This document shows positions 1-7,794 of a stretch of DNA of 64,000 nt, piece by piece. Below the pieces are notes generated by a model. That model did not search any database. It saw nothing but the letters and a program-made list of their open reading frames with translations, and was not told the DNA's origin. The stretch spans positions 1 to 64,000 of the forward strand of contig NZ_PYPS01000013.1 of assembly GCF_003027925.1 (NCBI RefSeq), given 5' to 3'. This DNA is from Micromonospora sp. RP3T (lineage in GTDB: Bacteria; Actinomycetota; Actinomycetes; Mycobacteriales; Micromonosporaceae). Both the position numbers and the translations under genes were made by a program. How positions within the stretch are numbered: the first letter of the stretch is position 1; every line of letters starts with the position of its first letter.

Positions 1-1293
1 CCGGCCGACGCCCTGCCGGCCCTGGCCGGCGCCGCGGTGGCCGCCGGCCTGCTGCGTCGGCTGCCCCTGCCCGGCCTGCCGGCCGCCCCGAACATTCCGG
101 ACGCCGCCCCCGACCCGGTGGGGGTGGGCCGGGCGGCGTCCGGAGGCGGCGCGGCCGGTTCCGCCGGAGCGGACGGTCCGGAGAGGTGCGCCCCAGGTGA
201 GGGCGGCCATGGTGCGGGCGGCTCGGGATCGGCGGGCGGGCCCACCCGACGGACGGTGGTGCGGAACGCGACGCTGGTCGCCGTCGGCACCGTGTTCGCC
301 GGGGCCGGCGCGACCGTGCTGCGCCGGCTGACCGTGGCCGACGCGGCCCGGTCCCGGGAGTCCGTGCGGCTGCCCGCGCCGGCCTCGCCGGCCCGGCCGG
401 TGCCCGCGGGCGTGGCGCCCGGCTTCCGCACCCCGACCGGGGAGTTCTACCGGGTGGACACCGCGCTCACCGTGCCCCGGCTCGACGTGGACACCTGGCG
501 GCTGCGGCTGCACGGGCTGGTGGCGCGACCGGTCGAGGTGAGCTTCGCCGACCTGCTCGACCGCGGCCTGATCGAGCGGGACGTCACGCTGAGCTGCGTG
601 TCCAACGAGGTCGGCGGCCCGTACGTGGGGACCGCCCGGTGGCTCGGCGCGCCGCTGGCCCCGTTGCTGCGGGCGGCCGGCATCCGGGCCGGCGCCGACC
701 AGCTCGTCGCCCGCTCCGACGAGGGAATGACAATCGGCACCCCGATCGAGACGCTCCTCGACGGCCGGGACGCCATGCTCGCGGTCGGCATGAACGGGGA
801 GCCGCTGCCGTTCGCGCACGGCTTCCCGGTCCGGATGCTCACTCCCGGCCTGTACGGCTACGCGGGCGCGTGCAAATGGGTCACCGAGCTGGAGGTGACC
901 ACCTTCGACGCCTTCGACGCCTACTGGGTGCGGCGGGGCTGGGCGCGGGAGGCGCCGGTGAAGACCGCGTCCCGGATCGACCGGCCCGCGCCGTTCGCCC
1001 GGCTCCCCGCCGGGCCGGTGACCGTGGCCGGAGTGGCCTGGGCCCAGCACCGGGGCATCGCGGCGGTGGAGGTGTCGGTGGACGGTGGCCCGTGGCGGAC
1101 GGCCGAACTGCTGCCCACCGCCTCCACCGACACCTGGGTGCAGTGGCGCTACCTCTGGTCCGCCCCGGCCGGCGCGCACACCCTGCGGGTACGCGCCACC
1201 GACGGCACCGGCGCGACACAGCCCGAGCGACGCCGCCCGCCGTTCCCCGACGGCGCCACCGGCCACCACACCATCACCCTCACGGTGCGGTGA
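1..1293 (+). CDS. Molybdopterin-dependent oxidoreductase (sulfite oxidase family), 5' truncated
   Basis: The reading frame is open to the left window edge, so the N-terminus is missing; a GTG at 37 is only an internal candidate. Counting from that GTG, residues about 70-97 form an Arg-rich, then hydrophobic segment (PTRRTVVRNA...), a membrane anchor. Residues about 135-300 match the oxidoreductase molybdopterin-binding domain, with the Mo-ligand cysteine at Cys187 in TLSCVSNEVGG. Residues about 310-418 match the Mo-co oxidoreductase dimerisation (Ig-like) domain. Actinobacterial relatives usually carry several N-terminal membrane helices, which would lie outside the window. The physiological substrate cannot be told from sequence; sulfite or another small oxyanion or sulfoxide is possible. 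Confidence 0.85.
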   Translation, partial: PADALPALAGAAVAAGLLRRLPLPGLPAAPNIPDAAPDPVGVGRAASGGGAAGSAGADGPERCAPGEGGHGAGGSGSAGGPTRRTVVRNATLVAVGTVFAGAGATVLRRLTVADAARSRESVRLPAPASPARPVPAGVAPGFRTPTGEFYRVDTALTVPRLDVDTWRLRLHGLVARPVEVSFADLLDRGLIERDVTLSCVSNEVGGPYVGTARWLGAPLAPLLRAAGIRAGADQLVARSDEGMTIGTPIETLLDGRDAMLAVGMNGEPLPFAHGFPVRMLTPGLYGYAGACKWVTELEVTTFDAFDAYWVRRGWAREAPVKTASRIDRPAPFARLPAGPVTVAGVAWAQHRGIAAVEVSVDGGPWRTAELLPTASTDTWVQWRYLWSAPAGAHTLRVRATDGTGATQPERRRPPFPDGATGHHTITLTVR

Positions 1294-1348
1294 AAGGAGG
1301 GGCCCCCGGTTAACGCCTCCGGTAGAGGAAGGGCCCCCGCTTAACACC
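1294..1348. repeat. Dispersed GGGGCCCC/GTTAAC intergenic repeat, copy 1
   Basis: Two direct units, each a GGGGCCC-rich palindromic core followed by CGGTTAAC or CGCTTAAC, are joined by a CCTCCGGTAGAGGAAG linker. The copy starts right after the stop of the oxidoreductase gene and fills the gap to the convergent DUF2795 gene. It is in the opposite orientation to copies 4 and 5. It probably acts as a two-way transcription terminator. Confidence 0.8.
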
Positions 1349-1369
1349 AGGTGCTGAGCCAGGGACCGC

Positions 1370-1564
1370 CTAACCGGTGAAGGGGGCCAGCGCCTCGCCG
1401 AGCTCGGCCGGGGTGTCGAACTCCTCGGCCGGCAACGTCCGGAGCGTCTGGAGCGTCTCGGTGCTGGCGCCGTTCTCCTGAGCCCAGCGGACCAGGTCCG
1501 CCCGGGAGACCGGGTAGTCGAGTCCGGCGACGAACTCCTGCAACTGCGCGCCGCTGACGGTCAT
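1370..1564 (-). CDS. DUF2795 domain protein
   Basis: This 64-residue acidic protein matches the DUF2795 pattern throughout: a helix with a 'xxxxLDYPVSRADLVxWAQENGA' style core, then 'TLxxLPxEEFDTPAELGEAL'. These small soluble helical proteins are common in actinobacteria and have no established function. The ATG lies at the expected domain start, so the gene is complete. It is convergent with the upstream oxidoreductase and divergent from the erythromycin-esterase homologue, leaving 30 bp between starts. Confidence 0.8.
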   Translation of the reverse strand: MTVSGAQLQEFVAGLDYPVSRADLVRWAQENGASTETLQTLRTLPAEEFDTPAELGEALAPFTG

Positions 1565-1594
1565 GTCGCGCGGCTACCCGCTCGGCGGCGCGGC

Positions 1595-2902
1595 ATGCCG
1601 GTCCGGACGACGGTTTGCCCCGGCGGGGCCCGGGTAGCCGCGGACATGCTGGTTCAGCGGCTCGGCGCACCGAGCGACTTCGACCCGCTGCTGGAGCGCG
1701 TCCGCGACGCCCGCATCGTGATGATCGGCGAGGCGACGCACGGCAGCTACGACTACTACCGCCTGCGCGAGCAGCTGACCCGGCGGCTCATCGCCGAGCA
1801 GGGGTTCGACTTCGTCGCGGTGGAGGGGGACTGGCCGGACTGCGACCGGGTGCACCGCTCGGTGGTGGGCGCACCGGGCGGACTGGCCGATCCGATGGTC
1901 GCGTTGGAGCGGTTCGAGCGCTGGCCCACGTGGATGTGGGCGAACGCGGAGGTGGCCCGGTTCTGCCGGTGGCTGCGCGCCTGGAACCTGGAGCGGCCGG
2001 AGGGGGAGCGGGCCGGCTTCCACGGCCTCGACGTCTACTCGCTCTGGGAGTCGATGCAGGCCATCTTCGACTACCTGGGCGAGGAGGACCCGGCGTCGCT
2101 GGAGGCGGCCCAGGAGGCGTACCGCTGCTTCGAGCCGTACGGCAAACAGGCCGAGGAGTACGGCCTGGCCAGCCGGTTCGTCTCCGCCCGGTGCGAGGAG
2201 GAGGTGGTCCGGTTGTTGGCGCGTACCCGGGAACAGGCCGCCGCGGACGGCCCGGACCGCTTCTCGGCCTGGCAGAACGCGGAGGTGGTGGCCGGCGCGG
2301 AACGGTACTACCGGGCCATGATCGGCGGCGGTCCGGAGTCGTGGAACGTCCGCGACATCCACATGGCGGACACGCTGGACCGGCTGCTCGACCGCTACGG
2401 TCCGGACGCGCGCGGCGTCGTGTGGGCGCACAACACGCACGTCGGCGACGCGCGGGCCACCGAGATGGCGGCCGACGGCATGGTGAACATCGGTCAGCTC
2501 GGTCGGGAACGGCACGGCCGGGACGCGGTGGCGCTGATCGGCTTCGGCAGTTGGCGGGGCAGCGTGATCGCCGCGCCGCGCTGGGGCTCCCCGGCCGAGA
2601 CGATGGTGGTGCCGCCGGCCCGGGAGGGGTCGGTGGAGCACCTGTTGCACGAGTTGATGCCGGACCGGGCGGTGCTGGTCTTCGGCGGCCCGGACGAGCC
2701 GGAGTGGGTTACCGGGGAGGCGGACCACCGGGCCGTCGGCGTGGTGTACGACCCGAGCTTCGAGTCGTGGGGCAACTACGTGCCGACCCGGCTGGGGGAG
2801 CGGTACGACGCGTTCGTCTGGTGCGACGAGACGACCGCGTTGCACCCGCTGCCGGCGTTGGTGACACCGGGCGAGATGGAGACGTATCCCGCTGGCGTGT
2901 GA
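1595..2902 (+). CDS. Erythromycin esterase family protein
   Basis: The protein is 435 aa from ATG 1595; an in-frame ATG 51 bp downstream (DMLVQRLG) is an alternative start. It shows the family signatures in order: IGEATHGSYDYYRLRE near residue 47, with the Glu and His used for water activation, then VAVEGDWPDC, FHGLDVYSLW, VVWAHNTHVGDAR and a C-terminal GFGSWRGSVIAAP block. True EreA/EreB enzymes hydrolyse the macrolactone ring. Chromosomal actinobacterial homologues like this one are widespread and their substrates are mostly unknown, so macrolide resistance should not be assumed. No signal peptide is visible, which suggests a cytosolic enzyme. Confidence 0.85.
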   Translation: MPVRTTVCPGGARVAADMLVQRLGAPSDFDPLLERVRDARIVMIGEATHGSYDYYRLREQLTRRLIAEQGFDFVAVEGDWPDCDRVHRSVVGAPGGLADPMVALERFERWPTWMWANAEVARFCRWLRAWNLERPEGERAGFHGLDVYSLWESMQAIFDYLGEEDPASLEAAQEAYRCFEPYGKQAEEYGLASRFVSARCEEEVVRLLARTREQAAADGPDRFSAWQNAEVVAGAERYYRAMIGGGPESWNVRDIHMADTLDRLLDRYGPDARGVVWAHNTHVGDARATEMAADGMVNIGQLGRERHGRDAVALIGFGSWRGSVIAAPRWGSPAETMVVPPAREGSVEHLLHELMPDRAVLVFGGPDEPEWVTGEADHRAVGVVYDPSFESWGNYVPTRLGERYDAFVWCDETTALHPLPALVTPGEMETYPAGV

Positions 2903-2907
2903 GGTGG

Positions 2908-2966
2908 GGTGTTAGGAGGGGCCCCCTGTTATGCACGAGGCGTTAACAGGGGGCCCCTCCTTTCAC
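2908..2966. repeat. Dispersed GGGGCCCC/GTTAAC intergenic repeat, copy 2
   Basis: GGTGTTAGGAGGGGCCCC, a TGTTATGCACGAGG linker, then GCGTTAACAGGGGGCCCC and TCC. It shares the TTATGCA linker with copy 3. It lies between convergent genes, and its last bases overlap the stop codon of the MMPL transporter gene on the minus strand. Confidence 0.8.
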
Positions 2967-5146
2967 TTCACCGGGGTGGGTTCGCGGTTGGCGAGGTGGG
3001 CGCGCAGGCCCTCGCCCTCGACGTCCACGTTGGGCAGCAGCTTGTTCAGCCAGCGCGGCAGCCACCAGGCGGCGTTGTTCAGCAGCGACATCACCGCCGG
3101 GACGATGGTCATCCGGACCACGAACGCGTCGATGGCGACACCGATCGCGAGCGCGAAGCCCATCGACTTGATGATCGGGTCGTCCAGGAAGACGAAGCCG
3201 CCGAACACCGACATCATGATGAGCGCCGCGGCGGTGACCACCCGGGCGCCGTGCCCCATGCCGTTGATGGTGGCCTGGCGGGCGGTGTCCCCGTGCACGA
3301 AGTCCTCGCGCATCCGGGAGACCAGGAAGACCTCGTAGTCCATGGCCAGGCCGAACAGGATGCCGATGAGCAGGATCGGCAGGAAGCTGACCAGCGGCGC
3401 CGGCGTGTCGACGCCGAGCAGCCCGGCCAGGTGGCCCTGCTGGAACACCGCGACCGTGATGCCGAACGTGGCCGCCACGGTGAGCAGGAACCCGAGCGCC
3501 GCCTTCACCGGCACCAGGATCGACCGGAACACCAGCATCAGCAGCAGCACGGACAGGCCCACCACCAGCAGCAGGTAGACCGGGAGCGCGTCGGAGAGCT
3601 TCTCCGACACGTCGATGCCGATCGCGGTGACGCCGGTGAGCAGCACCTCGGCGTTGCCGATGCCGCCGACCTGCCGGCGGATGTCGTGCACCAGCTCCTC
3701 GGTCTTCTCGTCGGTCGGCCCGGTCTTCGGGATCACGCCGAGCAGCGCGGTGCGGCCGGACGGGTCGAGCTGCGGCGGAGCCACCGCCAGCACCCCGTCG
3801 GTCTTCTGGATCAGCGACGCGACCTGCGGCACGGCGGCCTGGGTGGCCTGCGGCGAGTCGGCGGTGACGACGACCGCGAGCCGGCCGGTGAAACCGGGGC
3901 CGAAGCCCTCCCGGATCAGGTCGTTGCTGACCCGGGCCGGGGTGCCCTCGGCGGCGGTGGAGGCGTCCGGCAGCGCCAGGCGCATGTCCTGCGACGGGAT
4001 CGCCAGCAGGCCGAGGCCGAGCAGGCCGACCAGGATCACCGGGATGCGGAACCGGGTCACCCAGTTCGCCCAGCGGAACCCGAAACCGGAGCGGTCCTCC
4101 GAGCCGGTGCCCGGGTCGGCGACCGCCTCGCGGTTGCGGAGCTTGCGCGGCAGCACCCGGCGGCCGGCGAAGCCGAGCAGCGCCGGGGCCAACGTGATCG
4201 CCACCAGCACGGCCACGGTGACGGTGCCGGCGGCGGCCAGACCCATCACGGTGAGGAACGGGATGCCCACCACGGCCAGGCCGGCCAGCGCCACCACCAC
4301 CGTCGCGCCGGCGAACACCACGGCGGAGCCGGCGGTGCCGACCGCGCGGCCGACCGCCTCCTCGGGGGAGAGCCCGTCGAGCAGGTTCTGCCGGTGCCGG
4401 GAGGTGATGAACAGCGAGTAGTCGATGCCGACCGCGAGGCCGAGCATCAGCGCCAGGATCGGTGCGGTGCTGGTCAGCTCCACCGTGCCGCTGAGCGCGA
4501 ACAGGCCGGCCATGCCGACGCCGACGCCGATCAGCGCGTTCAGCATGGTCATCCCGGCTGCCACCAGCGAGCCGAACGTGATGACCAGGACGATCGCCGC
4601 GACCAGCACACCGAGCGCCTCGGTCGAGCCGACCTCCGGCTCGCCGTTGAGCACCTCGCCGCCGGGGGCGATCTGCCAGCCCTGTGCCTCGGCCTGCTGG
4701 CCGACCTTCTCGTACGCGTCGCGCTGCTCGGTGGTCACGTCGTCCGCGCGACCGGCGAACTGCACCTGGATCAGCGCGTACCGGCCGTCCGGCGTGAGCG
4801 CCTGCGCCTGGTAGGGGTCGATCGCGCCGACCACGCCGGGCAGCGTGGCCGCCTCCTGGGTGACCTGCTTGACCACCGCCTGGCCGGCCGGCGAGGTGAG
4901 CGCGCCGTCCTGCGGCGCCTTGACGGCGATGGTGCCGGTGGCGCCGCTGGCCGCCGGGAACCGGTCGGCGAGCAGGTCGATGGCCTGCTGCGACTCGGTG
5001 CCGGGCATGGTGAAGTTGCTCGCCGTCGGGCCCCGCAGCGTGGCCGCGGCCAGGCCGAGGCCGACGAGTACGACGAGCCAGACGACAGCGACGAGTCGCC
5101 GCCGGCGTAGGGATGCCCGGCCGAGCCGGTACAGCAGGGTCGCCAT
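2963..5146 (-). CDS. MMPL family RND transporter
   Basis: This 727-aa integral membrane protein has the MMPL layout: an N-terminal helix after an Arg-rich start (LGRASLRRRRLVAVVW), a soluble loop of about 150 residues, five helices containing GIDYSLFITSR, a second helix and loop, then five helices containing AMDYEVFLVSRMRED. The two Asp-Tyr pairs are the proton-relay residues typical of MmpL-type pumps. It lies 36 bp downstream of a TetR regulator on the same strand, so TetR-controlled export of a hydrophobic compound or lipid is likely. The substrate is not evident. Its stop codon overlaps a dispersed repeat. Confidence 0.9.
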   Translation of the reverse strand: MATLLYRLGRASLRRRRLVAVVWLVVLVGLGLAAATLRGPTASNFTMPGTESQQAIDLLADRFPAASGATGTIAVKAPQDGALTSPAGQAVVKQVTQEAATLPGVVGAIDPYQAQALTPDGRYALIQVQFAGRADDVTTEQRDAYEKVGQQAEAQGWQIAPGGEVLNGEPEVGSTEALGVLVAAIVLVITFGSLVAAGMTMLNALIGVGVGMAGLFALSGTVELTSTAPILALMLGLAVGIDYSLFITSRHRQNLLDGLSPEEAVGRAVGTAGSAVVFAGATVVVALAGLAVVGIPFLTVMGLAAAGTVTVAVLVAITLAPALLGFAGRRVLPRKLRNREAVADPGTGSEDRSGFGFRWANWVTRFRIPVILVGLLGLGLLAIPSQDMRLALPDASTAAEGTPARVSNDLIREGFGPGFTGRLAVVVTADSPQATQAAVPQVASLIQKTDGVLAVAPPQLDPSGRTALLGVIPKTGPTDEKTEELVHDIRRQVGGIGNAEVLLTGVTAIGIDVSEKLSDALPVYLLLVVGLSVLLLMLVFRSILVPVKAALGFLLTVAATFGITVAVFQQGHLAGLLGVDTPAPLVSFLPILLIGILFGLAMDYEVFLVSRMREDFVHGDTARQATINGMGHGARVVTAAALIMMSVFGGFVFLDDPIIKSMGFALAIGVAIDAFVVRMTIVPAVMSLLNNAAWWLPRWLNKLLPNVDVEGEGLRAHLANREPTPVK

Positions 5147-5182
5147 GGACCTTCCTTCGTCCTCGGGTGCGAACTGGTGGGA

Positions 5183-5728
5183 TCAGGTGGTGGGTTCGAG
5201 CGCGCGGTGCGCCACGGCGAGCAGCGCGGGTCGCAGCTCCTCGTCGGGGATGTCCAGGAACTCGCCGCAGGTCTCGGCGATGCCGGCCAGCACGACGAGC
5301 GCGGCGACGCGGGCCACCGGCCGGTCGGAGAACCCGGCGAACGCGGCGATCAGCCGTTCGGAGATCTGCTGGATGTGCGCGAACGCCGGCTGCTGGAGCA
5401 GGTCCGGGAACTCGCCCCGGAGCAGCGCGATCTCCCGGCGGAAGCGGACCGCCAGGTCGACGAAGCCCTCGGCGGCGGCCCGCTGGGCCGGCGCGCCGGT
5501 GAGGTCGGCGAGCCGGGCGTCGAGTGCCTCCAGCATCGCGATGGCCGGGGCCATCAGCTCGCAGAGCAGCGCGTCCTTGCTGGCGAAGTGGTAGAGCACG
5601 GTGGCCTTGGAGCAGCCGACCTCACGGGCGATGTCCTGGAGCGAGGTGCCCTTGTAGCCGGTGACGGCGAACCGACGGGCCGCGGCGGTGAGCAGCTCGT
5701 CGTGGGTGGCCGGGGTAGCGCGTGCCAT
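5183..5728 (-). CDS. TetR family transcriptional regulator
   Basis: The frame extends to 5761, but that start would lie beyond a perfect operator palindrome. ATG 5728 (MARATPATHDELLTAAARRF) gives a standard 181-aa TetR protein; ATG 5740 is possible too. The HTH is at residues about 10-55 (TSLQDIAREVGCSKATVLYHF). The C-terminal ligand domain is divergent, as usual. Two copies of TGACCGATCGGTCA immediately upstream, and the MMPL pump gene immediately downstream, indicate an autoregulated repressor of the pump that is relieved by a ligand. Confidence 0.9.
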   Translation of the reverse strand: MARATPATHDELLTAAARRFAVTGYKGTSLQDIAREVGCSKATVLYHFASKDALLCELMAPAIAMLEALDARLADLTGAPAQRAAAEGFVDLAVRFRREIALLRGEFPDLLQQPAFAHIQQISERLIAAFAGFSDRPVARVAALVVLAGIAETCGEFLDIPDEELRPALLAVAHRALEPTT

Positions 5729-5743
5729 GCCCTCCAGCATGCC

Positions 5744-5776
5744 TGACCGATCGGTCAGCACCTGACCGATCGGTCA
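5744..5776. promoter_or_regulatory. Tandem TetR operators
   Basis: Two perfect copies of the 14-bp palindrome TGACCGATCGGTCA lie at 5744-5757 and 5763-5776, 19 bp from centre to centre. They are directly upstream of the TetR start. The distal copy overlaps the HxlR gene's stop codon. The sequence resembles many TetR-family sites; binding by the adjacent TetR is inferred from position. Confidence 0.8.
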
Positions 5777-6202
5777 GACGGATCGGGTGGGCTTCGCCAC
5801 AGGATGCTCCCGGTCATACGAGGCCCGGGCCGCGCTGATCGACTCGCGGTGCCGCTCGGCCCAGCGGGTGAGCGTGACAAGTGACTCGTACAGCTCCCGG
5901 GCCATCGGGGTGGCGGTGTACTCCACCCTCGGCGGCACCGTCGGATGCACGTGCCGGACCAGCAGCCCGTCGCGCTCCAGGTTGCGCAACGTCAGCGTGA
6001 GCATCCGTCGGCTGATGCCCTCCACCCGCCGTTCCAGCTCGGTGAAGCGCACCGGGCCGGTCGAGGCGGCGATCAGGATGCCGATGCTCCACTTGCCGCC
6101 GACCCGGTCCAGCGCCTCCCGCACCGTGCAGGCCCGCGCCTGCGTCCCGTCCGGGGTCTGGCCGGCCGGGTCGGACACGCACCGGTCGTCCTGGCTTGTC
6201 AC
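5774..6202 (-). CDS. HxlR family transcriptional regulator
   Basis: The winged-helix HxlR domain covers nearly the whole protein: ACTVREALDRVGGKWSIGIL, FTELERRVEGISRRML, LTLRNLERDGLLVRHVHP and RVEYTATPMARELYE. I chose the GTG at 6202 because AAGGAG lies 5 bp upstream of it; the frame itself reaches back to 6256. This gives 142 aa, normal for the family. HxlR proteins often respond to reactive electrophiles or redox change through cysteines; here only the Cys residues near the N-terminus (DDRC and ARAC) are present. It lies upstream of, and on the same strand as, the TetR-MMPL pair, so read-through into them is possible. Confidence 0.85.
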   Translation of the reverse strand: MTSQDDRCVSDPAGQTPDGTQARACTVREALDRVGGKWSIGILIAASTGPVRFTELERRVEGISRRMLTLTLRNLERDGLLVRHVHPTVPPRVEYTATPMARELYESLVTLTRWAERHRESISAARASYDREHPVAKPTRSV

Positions 6203-6636
6203 CACGGCTCCTTCCGCTCGGCCCCGACGGGAGCCTCGGTGACCATCATGCGTCACCGGTGGCAGCCGACCGCCGGAGTGCGTACGGCTGCCGCCTGCCT
6301 GGCCGGGGAAGGCCTGGGTTGTCTCCGCCTACGAACTTGATGGCGTGAATGCATCAGTCGCCGGAAGGGCAGCCCGGCGGCACGTTCCGGGCCGGGCCCG
6401 CGCCGTGCCGGGCGACCTCAGCGGCGCCGGGCCGAGCCGACCCGTACCGTGGCTCCGGACGTGCGTCGCGCACCCGTTGACCCGTTCACGCCATCAAGTT
6501 CGTAGCGTGGTGGTGCATCACCTCCAGGCGTTCGACGTTCCGCCCAGCGGGAGTTCGGACACCCGCCCCGAGCGGGACGACACGCCGGTGCCGTGTCGGG
6601 GTTGCCGAGCCGCCGTCGGGCCGGGAAGGTGGTCGG
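6203..6636. other. Intergenic region with a MITE-like inverted-repeat element
   Basis: No convincing coding frame is present in this 434-bp gap between divergent genes. Its main content is the 177-bp element bounded by 21-bp inverted repeats listed separately. The right end carries a strong ribosome site (GGAAGGTGG) for the polymerase gene at 6637. Promoters for the HxlR gene and for the polymerase gene must lie here, but no clear -35/-10 pair stands out. Confidence 0.5.
6329..6505. repeat. 177-bp element with 21-bp perfect terminal inverted repeats
   Basis: The arms at 6329-6349 (begins CTACGAACTTGATGG) and 6485-6505 (ends CCATCAAGTTCGTAG) are perfect reverse complements over 21 bp. They enclose 135 bp that contain a further GC-rich hairpin (CCCGGCGGCACG with CGTGCCGGG) and no reading frame of note. 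I see no target-site duplication. A MITE-like remnant, or a long structured RNA or operator, are the main options. Confidence 0.6.
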
Positions 6637-7596
6637 ATGGGCGCCCCTGACGAGACCCGGGACGGGATCTCGCTGACCAACCTGGATCAGCCGCTGTTCG
6701 ACTCCGCCGGCGCGACCAAGCGCGACCTGGTCGACTACCTGGACGCGCTGCACGGACGAATCCTGCCGGAGCTGCGCGACCGGCCGCTGTCGGTGCTGCG
6801 GGTGCGGCCCGGCCAGGAGCCGTTCATGCAGAAGAACCTGCCGAAGTACACGCCGGAGTGGGTGCGCCGCACCGAGGTCTGGGCGGAGGCGTCGCACCGG
6901 CGCATCTCGTACGCGCTCTGCGACGACCGGCGGACACTGCTCTGGTTCGCCAACCAGCGGGCGGTGGAGTACCACCCCACGCTGGCCCGCGCCGGGGCGC
7001 CCGAGCACCCGACCCACCTGGTGCTCGACCTGGACCCGCCGGCGGGGGAGACGTTCGACGCGGCGGTCCGCGTCGCGCTGCTGGTGCGGCAGGCGCTCGG
7101 CGACGCCGGGCTGGCCGGTGCGGTCAAGACCAGCGGCGCGAAGGGCCTGCACGTGATCGTGCCGGTGACACCGGAGACCACGGCCGAGGAGGCCGCCGCC
7201 GCGACCCGGGCGCTCGCGGCCCACACCGAACGGCTCGACCCGGCGCTGGCCACCACCGCGTTCATCGTGGCCGACCGCGGGGGCCGGGTCTTCGTGGACT
7301 CGACCCGCGCGCACGGGGCGACGGTGGTGGCCGCGTACAGCCCGCGGATCCGGCCCGGCACGCCGGTGTCGTACCCGATCGGCTGGGCCGACCTGGAGTC
7401 GGCGACGCCCGCCGACTTCACCGTGAGGACCGTGCCGGCGCTGCTCGGCGACCGCGACCCGTGGGTCGAGGCGCTGCCCGCGCCGCAGTCGCTGCCGGCG
7501 GAGCTGGTCGCCGAGGGGCGGAGCATCCCGGTGGCCCGGGTCCAGGCGATGCACGAGGGCAAGCGGCGGGCCCGGGCCCGCCGGGAGGCCGTCTGA
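6637..7596 (+). CDS. LigD-type DNA polymerase/primase domain protein (NHEJ polymerase)
   Basis: This 319-aa protein is a stand-alone polymerase domain of the bacterial LigD (archaeo-eukaryotic primase) family. The metal-binding DxD is Asp131/Asp133 in LVLDLDPP, the third carboxylate is Asp221 in RVFVDSTRAHG, and the nucleotide-contact segment TSGAKGLHVIVP is at 165-176. Such domains add ribo- or deoxynucleotides at Ku-bound DNA ends during non-homologous end joining. No ligase, nuclease or Ku gene adjoins it, so partners must lie elsewhere. The start is the ATG preceded by GGAAGGTGG. It is followed by a strong terminator and a convergent tRNA gene. Confidence 0.88.
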   Translation: MGAPDETRDGISLTNLDQPLFDSAGATKRDLVDYLDALHGRILPELRDRPLSVLRVRPGQEPFMQKNLPKYTPEWVRRTEVWAEASHRRISYALCDDRRTLLWFANQRAVEYHPTLARAGAPEHPTHLVLDLDPPAGETFDAAVRVALLVRQALGDAGLAGAVKTSGAKGLHVIVPVTPETTAEEAAAATRALAAHTERLDPALATTAFIVADRGGRVFVDSTRAHGATVVAAYSPRIRPGTPVSYPIGWADLESATPADFTVRTVPALLGDRDPWVEALPAPQSLPAELVAEGRSIPVARVQAMHEGKRRARARREAV

Positions 7597-7608
7597 CCGG
7601 CAACGCGA

Positions 7609-7634
7609 AAGCCCGGGCACGACGGCCCGGGCTT
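7609..7634. terminator. Intrinsic terminator hairpin
   Basis: Perfect 10-bp stem AAGCCCGGGC / GCCCGGGCTT with a 6-nt loop. It lies between the polymerase gene and the 3' end of the convergent tRNA-Arg, so it may serve both strands. Confidence 0.75.
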
Positions 7635-7643
7635 CGAGATGTC

Positions 7644-7718
7644 TGGTGCCCCCGGCAGGATTCGAACCTGCGCCCCCGCCTCCGGAGGGCGGTGCTCTAT
7701 CCCCTGAGCTACGGGGGC
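7644..7718 (-). tRNA. tRNA-Arg (anticodon CCG)
   Basis: Read on the minus strand, the acceptor stem GCCCCCG pairs with CGGGGGC, followed by discriminator A and an encoded CCA. The D arm (GCTCAGGGGATAGAGC) and the T arm (GCAGGTTCGAATCCTGC) are standard. The anticodon stem CCGCC/GGCGG holds the loop CTCCGGA, giving anticodon CCG, which reads CGG, a frequent Arg codon in this window. Confidence 0.96.
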
Positions 7719-7794
7719 TCAGCGACCCGAGAAGAGTAGCAAACCCCTTCCCGGATCACCGAATCGGTATCGCCCGCGAGTCGATCTTCGTCGG

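Noticed and set aside
2909-5110. 733-aa open frame on the plus strand opposite the MMPL gene
   Set aside because: Composition is Arg/His/Gln/Gly/Asp-rich without domains, and it is the complement of a well-supported transporter; high GC makes such frames routine.
5728-5761. TetR start at 5761
   Set aside because: It would place the operator palindrome inside the coding sequence; the family domain begins at 5728.
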